Shown here in pieces: positions 1 to 5,246 of a stretch of 15,917 nt of DNA. A model generated the notes under the pieces. It did no database searches and was not told where the DNA came from. It was given only the letters and a program-made list of their open reading frames with translations. How positions within the stretch are numbered: position 1 is the stretch's first letter; each line of letters opens with the position of its first letter. Origin of the DNA: an uncultured Lachnospiraceae bacterium (GTDB lineage: Bacteria; Bacillota; Clostridia; Lachnospirales; Lachnospiraceae); contig CAMPAX010000031.1 of the NCBI GenBank assembly GCA_946633495.1, forward strand, positions 1-15,917, written 5' to 3'. The position numbers and the translations under genes were made by a program.

Positions 1-208
1 GCCTGCGATTCAATCTTCTTCGAGCAGTTCGAAACCCCCTTCGTTCCGCACACTGACTTGCCGAATCAAAAAGATGAGATCCCCACATCGGTTCCCCTTT
101 GTATTTCATAAGTTTATAATGTTCATCGGTTACTGCGTATCCAACAGAATCCGTACCGATATCGAGTCCCAAAAAATACTCTCCATAATTCTTCTTGTTT
201 AAATTCAT
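1..208 (-). CDS. cas9: Cas9 endonuclease, N-terminal 69 codons (runs off the window)
   Basis: RNA-guided DNA endonuclease of a type II CRISPR-Cas system; only the N-terminus is present because the gene continues past base 1. Reading from ATG at 208, residues 11-28 read YFLGLDIGTDSVGYAVTD, the RuvC-I motif, with the catalytic Asp at residue 16. Residues 35-43 (KYKGEPMWG) and 56-69 (Arg-rich RRGFRTARRRLNRR) match the segment before, and the start of, the bridge helix. From memory, the spacing and the 'MWG...FD' stretch resemble Treponema denticola and Coprococcus catus Cas9 (II-A-like). The frame is open with no stop or frameshift. A ribosome binding site (AAGGGGG) lies about 8 nt before the ATG. 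A tracrRNA gene is divergent and directly upstream, which supports a functional locus. Subtype cannot be settled without the rest of the gene and cas1/cas2/csn2. Confidence 0.93.
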   Translation of the reverse strand, partial: MNLNKKNYGEYFLGLDIGTDSVGYAVTDEHYKLMKYKGEPMWGSHLFDSASQCAERRGFRTARRRLNRR

Positions 209-209
209 C

Positions 210-238
210 TTGACATCCCCCTTAACACTTGCTATTCT
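210..238 (+). promoter_or_regulatory. tracrRNA promoter
   Basis: TTGACA at 210-215, a 17-nt spacer, and TATTCT at 233-238 form a near-consensus sigma-A promoter. It predicts a start near 245, at the 5' end of the anti-repeat. The -35 box begins two bases beyond the cas9 start codon on the other strand and overlaps the cas9 5' leader and ribosome binding site region. Confidence 0.75.
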
Positions 239-244
239 ATAAAT

Positions 245-354
245 GGATTCAGAGCCCTCTGGATTCATACTGCGAGTTCAAATAACGATTTTTCGAAATC
301 GCCGGTTTCCGGCCGCACAGTGTGTGCATAAGAAAGTCCGAAAGGACTTTTTTT
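245..354 (+). ncRNA. tracrRNA of the type II CRISPR system
   Basis: Trans-activating CRISPR RNA, which pairs with the crRNA repeat and docks it in Cas9. Elements in order: anti-repeat upper strand about 245-273 (ending ATACTGC); GAGT at 274-277, matching the AAGU bulge of S. pyogenes tracrRNA; TCAAAT at 278-283, the lower-stem strand; AA; a nexus-like hairpin CGATTT/AAATCG with a TTCG loop at 286-301; hairpin GCCGG-TTT-CCGGC at 301-313; hairpin GCACA-GTG-TGTGC at 315-327; and an intrinsic terminator at 333-354. Promoter, order, about 110-nt length and position next to cas9 all fit. The GGATTC/CAGAG part at the 5' end could instead be an unpaired leader. No array is visible, so pairing with the real repeat is untested. 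Confidence 0.85.
333..354 (+). terminator. Intrinsic terminator of the tracrRNA
   Basis: AAAGTCC (333-339), GAAA loop, GGACTTT (344-350), then a T-run to 354. The stem abuts the stop codon of the WYL gene on the other strand. In minus orientation it is followed only by an interrupted T-tract, so it may be a weaker terminator for that gene. Confidence 0.88.
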
Positions 355-1345
355 ATTTATATTTTTTGAGCAACACCGCTCCTATTTCCTGCATTTTCTT
401 TCTGACGGATTCGGGTTCGATAATCTCTACACCTTCTCCCAGTGCAACGATCCATCCAAGAAATTGATCACTCATTCGAACGTAAACTTCAAAATCATAC
501 GTATCATCTTTATTCTGTTTTAATTGAATATCCTTGCCGAAACGATCTATCATAATACCAACCTTATCCTCACACACGCGAATAACCACATTCACAGGTG
601 ATCCGGCAAACATCCCAAATGTTCCATTCATAAAAGAATCAATATTATAGTTTTTATAACTCTCCTCCCCGAGGCGATGTTCTTCGACTACCTCAAGATT
701 TACTATCTTATCAACACGATAATGACGAATCTCACTATTTTTATTATCATAGCCGATCAGATAATAATTTTCATGATCAAACAGCATCGTCCATGGACTT
801 ACATGATAGATCGCCCCATCATATTTTTTCTCTAAACATTTTTGGGTATTCCACTGTGTATATTGAAAACGCACTTGACGATCATCCCTGATTGCAAAAT
901 GAAGATCATTCACCAGGTAATAGATTGTTTTATTATCAGACTTTCTCTGACCGGCAATAATTACATTTTTATCCATGTCTCTGGCTTCATACCTGCTGGA
1001 GATACTTTCAAGTTTCCGTATTAATTGACGTGTTTTTGAAGGGGTAAGAAAATGAGATGCGTTAACGGCATCTATTAATATCCGAAGTTCAGCGGTCTCG
1101 AACAATCGATTTCCAACATGATAGAGAACCTTTTTCCCTTGTCTCATTTTCAAGATATCATGCCCAAGCTTATTTAAACATTCTATGTCTTTGTACAATG
1201 TCTTTCTTTCCAGGTGAAAGCCTTGCTCAGCTAAAGCAGAAAGAAGTTCTTCCGTTGACAATCCATGCGCCTCGTCGGTTCTATCATATAGAATTCTCGA
1301 AAGTATAAGAATTCGTATTCTATTATCCGCTTCAATATCATTCAT
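353..1345 (-). CDS. WYL-domain transcriptional regulator
   Basis: Predicted ligand-responsive DNA-binding regulator of about 330 aa, a normal length for the helix-turn-helix/WYL/WCX family. Residues about 8-60 form a winged helix-turn-helix (LSTEELLSALAEQGFHLERK, then TLYKDIECLNKLG). The WYL domain is around 150-225, with VSPWTMLFDHENYYLIGYD and IRHYRVDKI; the family's W-Y-L core reads Y-Y-L here. The C-terminus (QFLGWIVALGEGVEIIEP) is the usual WCX end. ATG at 1345 is chosen because GGAGGG sits 7 nt upstream; the frame extends to 1384, but that part overlaps a likely -10 box. It lies 144 bp upstream of cas9 on the same strand with only the antisense tracrRNA between. WYL proteins are known regulators or accessories of CRISPR and other defence systems, so a role in controlling cas9 or tracrRNA is plausible but inferred. 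Confidence 0.9.
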   Translation of the reverse strand: MNDIEADNRIRILILSRILYDRTDEAHGLSTEELLSALAEQGFHLERKTLYKDIECLNKLGHDILKMRQGKKVLYHVGNRLFETAELRILIDAVNASHFLTPSKTRQLIRKLESISSRYEARDMDKNVIIAGQRKSDNKTIYYLVNDLHFAIRDDRQVRFQYTQWNTQKCLEKKYDGAIYHVSPWTMLFDHENYYLIGYDNKNSEIRHYRVDKIVNLEVVEEHRLGEESYKNYNIDSFMNGTFGMFAGSPVNVVIRVCEDKVGIMIDRFGKDIQLKQNKDDTYDFEVYVRMSDQFLGWIVALGEGVEIIEPESVRKKMQEIGAVLLKKYK

Positions 1346-1374
1346 ATAGTAACCCTCCAGTACACCCACTTTTA

Positions 1375-1383
1375 ATTTTACCA
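1375..1383 (-). promoter_or_regulatory. Possible extended -10 promoter of the WYL gene
   Basis: On the minus strand TGG TAAAAT (1383 to 1375) is an extended -10 box. No good -35 is seen; TGTCAA lies 16 nt further upstream. It would give a leader of about 20-25 nt before the ATG at 1345. Confidence 0.4.
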
Positions 1384-1420
1384 CATCAAGAATAGATTGA
1401 CACTACAAGAATTCGACACA

Positions 1421-1452
1421 AAAAAACACAGTCCAAAAAATCGGACTGTGTT
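1421..1452 (-). terminator. Intrinsic terminator of the 3460-1505 operon
   Basis: On the minus strand a perfect 10-bp stem, AACACAGTCC / GGACTGTGTT (1452-1443 and 1434-1425), with an 8-nt loop, is followed by a run of T (1426-1421). It lies 50 bp after the stop of the condensation-like gene and insulates that operon from the WYL gene. Confidence 0.88.
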
Positions 1453-1504
1453 ATGGTTCCCAATATAAAGATTCTGATGTGTTCGTGCTGCCCATATCCG
1501 TAGT

Positions 1505-2782
1505 TTAGAATCTAACCTCCGCTGTCTGAATCGGAGTCATCCCGTATTCCTTAACGGTTATGCCATTCTCCTCCAGCTCCTTTAAAAATGCCTGATAATA
1601 GACATCCTCACGAAAGGTCTGGATCATGGAGATATACACATTTCCGTTGATCGCGGAAAGCTCCAGAAGAGGGAAGGGTCCTCCCGGGGTCTCCGTCCAG
1701 AACTCCCGGATATGCTCTCCCAGCTGCGGATACGCCCACCGTCCTACATAACTGACCGCATAGGAGAATGCCGAAAAAACATTTTCCATGGAGTGTCTTG
1801 CCGCCATAACCTTCGCGTCAAAATCCGGAAGGTCGAGGATCCGCTGACTGTTCGAGGCAGAAACGGTGAGCAGCTTTCTGACCGTGCTCTCATCGCTTTG
1901 AAGGATCGTTTTCCCACGATATGCCGTACATTGCTTATCCAGCGGCATCCTCCGGATCGCATCGCTGAAATCCAGCAGCGCTCTTCCCAGGCAGTTATGG
2001 AAGGTATCCGGGGCATTCAGCATGGGACGTGCGTTGATCACATATTGATTGATGATGGGAAGTGTATGCTCCGGAATCACCCGTTCGATGGCTCTGGCCA
2101 TCAAGACACATGCCAGAATTCCCGGACTTGCATCATTTTCCTTAATAAAGGGAATCAGCACATCCTCCGGTATGGACAGCTTCCGGATATAGCCTTTCCC
2201 CTCTCCCTGTTCCAGTCCAAGGCTTTCCATCAAGTTGAGCGCCCGGGGCAAGGGCGGAATCTGCAGTGTGGAAAGATCGATCAGGGGAAATGCCTCCAGC
2301 GGATCCGCCGTCTCCGCATTTGTCATGGGCGTTTCCAGCGTCCGGATCCCGCTGCTGTCCGTAAGCCCGTATAGTTCATGAAAATAGTAATAAAGAAGGG
2401 TTGCCAGCACCCGGTACATCCCGGTGCCGTCGGAACGGCCATGAAAAAAATCCAAATAGAGATGCTCCTCACTGTAGCAAACCGCCCAGATTTGTCCATT
2501 TGTATCTTCCGATCCCAATGTGATCATTTGATCCGTGTGAAGAAGCGCTACAGGGGAATCATTTCTTACATAATATGCCTCCCGCTCATTCCGCTTCAGC
2601 GAAACGCAAAAGTACGGATATCTTTTCGCCGTAAGATCCAGCGCTTTCCGCATGGCATCCGGCCGGATCGGTTCATCCAGCCTGAGATGAAGCCTCACCG
2701 TATACCCTCCCTGGGAGGTTGCATATAACATCAATGCATCGCTGCGGGTCACATTTAAACTATAGTCTATCGGTTCCGTCAT
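1505..2782 (-). CDS. Condensation-domain-like / CoA-dependent acyltransferase-fold protein
   Basis: 425 aa, cytoplasmic, no signal peptide or membrane segment seen. Residues 114-119 (HGRSDG, within LDFFHGRSDGTGMYR) match the HxxxDG catalytic motif of NRPS condensation domains, chloramphenicol acetyltransferase-fold enzymes and the alcohol acetyltransferase-like family. The opening (residues 15-60, 'DALMLYATSQGGYTVRLHLR...LDLTAKRYPYF') also has the look of a condensation N-half, and the length fits a complete stand-alone two-lobe domain. No adenylation or carrier domain is nearby, so it is not part of an NRPS line here; acyl transfer to a small alcohol, amine or lipid is possible. The substrate is unknown. 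ATG at 2782 is preceded by AAAGGAA; it starts 23 bp after the upstream small gene's stop and shares its terminator at 1421-1452. Confidence 0.72.
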   Translation of the reverse strand: MTEPIDYSLNVTRSDALMLYATSQGGYTVRLHLRLDEPIRPDAMRKALDLTAKRYPYFCVSLKRNEREAYYVRNDSPVALLHTDQMITLGSEDTNGQIWAVCYSEEHLYLDFFHGRSDGTGMYRVLATLLYYYFHELYGLTDSSGIRTLETPMTNAETADPLEAFPLIDLSTLQIPPLPRALNLMESLGLEQGEGKGYIRKLSIPEDVLIPFIKENDASPGILACVLMARAIERVIPEHTLPIINQYVINARPMLNAPDTFHNCLGRALLDFSDAIRRMPLDKQCTAYRGKTILQSDESTVRKLLTVSASNSQRILDLPDFDAKVMAARHSMENVFSAFSYAVSYVGRWAYPQLGEHIREFWTETPGGPFPLLELSAINGNVYISMIQTFREDVYYQAFLKELEENGITVKEYGMTPIQTAEVRF

Positions 2783-2805
2783 TTTCGCTATTCCTTTCCC
2801 TCATT

Positions 2806-3135
2806 TCATATATAGCAATACTCAATTTCCGTTTTCGTGATCAGCACCGCATCCGTATTGATGATCCGCTTCAGTTCATCCGCCAGATGGTACACCTCTT
2901 CCTCTTTGATCCCGATCAGGATCACCCTGAGGCTTGTCTCTGTTGTATAGCCCTTGCCATGCGTATAGCCTCCCATTTGCTTTATCAGAGAAAAACTGAG
3001 TTTCTTCTCAGCGCAGATCTTTGTCAGGATCCGCTTGAAATCACTGACATTCAGATGCTCCTCATAGCTGTCCTTGTCCTTGATTCCCACAAAAACCTCA
3101 TACCGTATTCCCTTTTCAAACATATGATCACCCAT
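2806..3135 (-). CDS. Small protein of unknown function, paralogue B
   Basis: 109 aa, soluble, family not recognised. It aligns along its whole length with the upstream gene at 3146-3460: YEVFVGIKDKD against YQIFVGSKDSQ, FSLIKQMGGYTHGKGY against FSLTTMKGGYYYETGW, and a C-terminal strand ending AVLITK against TMIVK. The order strand, helix, paired strands around the GGY turn, helix, strand suggests a ferredoxin-like alpha/beta fold; this is inference. ATG at 3135 has GATGAGG 5 nt upstream; the internal ATG at 3123 (MFEKG) is an alternative. The gene lies 10 bp after the upstream stop, so the two are almost certainly co-transcribed and may form a hetero-oligomer or serve the acyltransferase-like protein that follows. 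Confidence 0.72.
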   Translation of the reverse strand: MGDHMFEKGIRYEVFVGIKDKDSYEEHLNVSDFKRILTKICAEKKLSFSLIKQMGGYTHGKGYTTETSLRVILIGIKEEEVYHLADELKRIINTDAVLITKTEIEYCYI

Positions 3136-3145
3136 AACAGCCTCA

Positions 3146-3460
3146 TCAAATAATATTCTTCAGGGGTAACTTCACGATCATCGTGCATTCCTGGTTCATA
3201 AACATGGAAATACTGCCGGCGATCTGTAAGATATCTGTCTCCGAAACGCCGATGATACTGATACACAAGGTATCCTCCGTATCAAACCATCCCGTTTCGT
3301 AATAATACCCACCCTTCATCGTCGTCAACGAAAAATCTATACCTTTTCGTTCGAAATACCCGGATATCACACGGATCAGCTCCTGTTCTCCCACGAGCTC
3401 TTCCATGAATTGCGAGTCCTTGCTTCCGACAAAGATCTGATATTCAACATTGTCTGCCAT
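3146..3460 (-). CDS. Small protein of unknown function, paralogue A
   Basis: 104 aa, no signal peptide or transmembrane segment, family not recognised. First gene of the three-gene minus-strand operon. Start ATG at 3460 follows AAGGGAG at normal spacing. It shares with its downstream neighbour the N-terminal strand (QIFVGSKDS), the central GGYYYETGW turn and the C-terminal TMIVKLPL strand. The downstream copy (2806-3135) is slightly longer and more charged. Tandem, diverged paralogues in one operon usually mean a duplicated subunit with split roles. No confident promoter was found upstream. Confidence 0.72.
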   Translation of the reverse strand: MADNVEYQIFVGSKDSQFMEELVGEQELIRVISGYFERKGIDFSLTTMKGGYYYETGWFDTEDTLCISIIGVSETDILQIAGSISMFMNQECTMIVKLPLKNII

Positions 3461-3620
3461 TCTATCCGTCTCCCTTGCACTACTTGGCTACGCTGAGGAT
3501 TTTTGTTCTGTGCTATCGGTGTAAGCGGGCAAGCATTCGGTCCGGTTATTTGAGAGACGCTATACTAGCGCCCACGAATAACAAAAACTCCCACATTACG
3601 TTCAAATCAGCGTATCATCG
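3461..3620 (-). other. Gene-free, structured upstream region of the small-protein operon
   Basis: No credible gene. It holds nested inverted repeats: TTTTTGTT 3500-3507 with AACAAAAA 3580-3587; GTTATT 3545-3550 with AATAAC 3577-3582; and CGCTA 3558-3562 with TAGCG 3566-3570. On the minus strand TAGTAT/TATAGC near 3561-3568 could be a -10 box, but no good -35 is present. The dyads may be regulatory or debris of a small mobile repeat. Confidence 0.4.
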
Positions 3621-3756
3621 TGTCATACTGAGGGAAGGGCGCACGTGCCGGCGGCACGCATGTCGTGCGCCGAGTACGACCAGGCGAAAGCGCGAGAGCC
3701 CGGAGATTCTTTACCCTCGAAAAGCCAGTAAGATTCTTCGCTTCGCTCAGAATGAC
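3621..3756. repeat. MITE-like palindromic repeat element (136 bp)
   Basis: The two ends are imperfect inverted repeats: TGTCATaCTGAGgGAAG from 3621 reads inward against TGTCATtCTGAGcGAAG from 3756 on the other strand. Inside are nested hairpins, GCGCACG 3639-3645 with CGTGCGC 3664-3670 and CGTGCC 3644-3649 with GGCACG 3653-3658, and two related motifs AGATTCTTT and AGATTCTTC (from 3704 and 3731). The TGTCATTCTGAGCGAAG-type end is a recurrent dispersed motif in many bacterial genomes. It carries no gene, which fits a non-autonomous element. Confidence 0.7.
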
Positions 3757-3794
3757 ATGTAGGAAATATTTGTATATATTACGTGATCCTCGGA

Positions 3795-4982
3795 TCAGTC
3801 AGCCGTATCTCCCCCTGAAATGAGTGCCCCCTGGTCATCAAAGGTATATTCCTGTCCTTCAATGGTCACTGTTCCGGTACTCATTACGCCCGTCTCATCA
3901 AAGAAGTAGTCCTTCCCCTTGATCTTCTTCCAGCCCGTGGTGATCTCTCCCGCGGAAGACAGGAAATACCATTTCCCATCATCCTCGATCCAGCCGGTTT
4001 TCAGGTTCCCCTTTGCGTCATAGTAATAGCGTCTGCCGTTGATCTCCTGCCAGCCAGGCGCATGAGGATCCTTGATCTCTGTAGATTTCTCCGTCGGTTT
4101 TTCCGTCACGGATTCTGTCTTCGGTTCCGTGATCGCTTCTGTATCCTTCTCCGACGAGATCCCTTCGGTAGTTTCCGAATTCACAGTGACCGACACCTGA
4201 ATAGGCGCTTCCAAAGCAGAGGCTGTTTCCGCCTGTTCCGAAGGTTCCGGATCCGACCGATGCACCAGCGCATGGATCAGCATATAGATCCCCAGCAGGA
4301 CGCTTGCCGCGATCACAACTCCGGCAGCACCGATGGCGATCTTTCCGCCGACGGTTTTCAGGAAAGAACCGACCTTCTCCGGATCCTCCGTTTTTTCCTG
4401 ATCCATCGGCTGTTCCGGGTCTCTTTCCGGTTTTTTTATTTTTTTCGTCCCGGACCTTTTCCGTGACGACTGTTCCCCGGCGTCCTCCTCAGAACTTCCG
4501 CTCTGCGTCGACATTCCCCGTTCCGCAGCCATTTTTGAAAATGCATTGCTCCGGTTCTTCTTCGGCCTTCCCTGCTCAGGTGTTCCCTGCGGCTGCATTC
4601 CCTGCGGCAGTGTTCCCTGCGACGGCATTCCCAGCGCTTTCTGCCCCATACCCTTTGCGGTCTCAGCAACGATCCGCTCCGCCCAGGACATATAGTTCTC
4701 CGGACGGTCCAGGGTGGGCAGTTCCTTCCATATACGGATATGCGCCTCCCGAAGCACCTGCTCCAATCGTTCTTTCGTCGGCTTTGCTTCGGTCTTCCCG
4801 TCTTCTTTTACGGCATCCCCGGGGACTGCATTTTTCACATATTTCCGGACGATACGAAGCAGCCGGTCATGTGTTGCTTCGTATACCTGCTGAAATGCAT
4901 CCTCATCCCATTCCATGGACCGCCGCACCAGCTCCGGATCCAAAGGGAGATTATTATTGTTACGATTTTTATTCGTTCCCAA
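3795..4982 (-). CDS. Sigma-70 region-2-like, single-pass membrane protein with C-terminal choline/cell-wall-binding repeats
   Basis: 395 aa in three parts. Residues about 16-110 resemble sigma-70 region 2 (SMEWDEDAFQQVYEATHDRL, LLRIVRKYVKN, LREAHIRIWKELPTLDRPEN, YMSWAERIVAETA); no region 4 follows. Residues 119-138 hold four degenerate five-residue units such as GMPSQ, GTLPQ, GMQPQ and GTPEQ, then a charged linker. A transmembrane helix is at about 215-238 with basic residues before it, so the N-domain should be cytoplasmic and the C-part outside. A Thr/Glu/Lys-rich stalk (265-305) leads to four about 20-residue repeats (310-389) of the GW...G..YYYD..G...T type. The start is TTG at 4982: it is the only codon fitting the AGAGGA site, and an in-frame TGA lies just upstream. 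A role as wall-sensing membrane regulator is inferred; loss of sigma function is equally possible. Confidence 0.82.
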   Translation of the reverse strand: MGTNKNRNNNNLPLDPELVRRSMEWDEDAFQQVYEATHDRLLRIVRKYVKNAVPGDAVKEDGKTEAKPTKERLEQVLREAHIRIWKELPTLDRPENYMSWAERIVAETAKGMGQKALGMPSQGTLPQGMQPQGTPEQGRPKKNRSNAFSKMAAERGMSTQSGSSEEDAGEQSSRKRSGTKKIKKPERDPEQPMDQEKTEDPEKVGSFLKTVGGKIAIGAAGVVIAASVLLGIYMLIHALVHRSDPEPSEQAETASALEAPIQVSVTVNSETTEGISSEKDTEAITEPKTESVTEKPTEKSTEIKDPHAPGWQEINGRRYYYDAKGNLKTGWIEDDGKWYFLSSAGEITTGWKKIKGKDYFFDETGVMSTGTVTIEGQEYTFDDQGALISGGDTAD

Positions 4983-5068
4983 ACCAAAATCCTCTCATTC
5001 ACCGTGAAAAAAAGAAGCTTCCGTATCCTTCTCTTTTCCCCTGAATTGTTCGTGACTTTCAGATTTCA

Positions 5069-5097
5069 ATTATATAGTACGGTACCGGGAATTACAA
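5069..5097 (-). promoter_or_regulatory. Promoter of the sigma-like membrane protein gene
   Basis: On the minus strand TTGTAA (5097-5092), a 17-nt spacer and a perfect TATAAT (5074-5069) form a strong sigma-A promoter, giving a leader of about 80 nt before the TTG start at 4982. Confidence 0.8.
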
Positions 5098-5152
5098 TTT
5101 CTTTTTGCCGGGCATTCGTTTTTGGCACGATGCCCGCGTGGTACCCTTATCA

Positions 5153-5191
5153 CAAAAAACCGATCCGCTCCTGTATGGGAACGAACCGGTT
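5153..5191 (-). terminator. Intrinsic terminator of the amtB-glnN operon
   Basis: On the minus strand AACCGGTTCG (5191-5182) pairs with CGGATCGGTT (5167-5158), ten pairs including three wobbles. The stem continues through TTCC/GGAG and is followed by TTTTTTG. It lies 55 bp after the glnN stop. A second hairpin, GACGGC/GCCGTC, between stop and terminator has no T-run. Confidence 0.82.
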
Positions 5192-5246
5192 CATATTCTT
5201 TCATTTCGAGAGGACGGCCCGCCGCCGTCTGCTCCGTATCATTTTG

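Noticed and set aside
3475..3762. 95-codon plus-strand frame
   Set aside because: Most of it is the palindromic repeat element; no ribosome binding site and no domain.
3784..3795. GATCC-TC-GGATC hairpin at the end of the sigma-like gene as a terminator
   Set aside because: Only 5 bp of stem and no T-run on the minus strand; too weak to call.
5109..5135. CGGGCAT/ATGCCCG dyad between the sigma-like gene promoter and the glnN terminator
   Set aside because: No T-run on either strand and no adjacent transcript end; no function can be supported.
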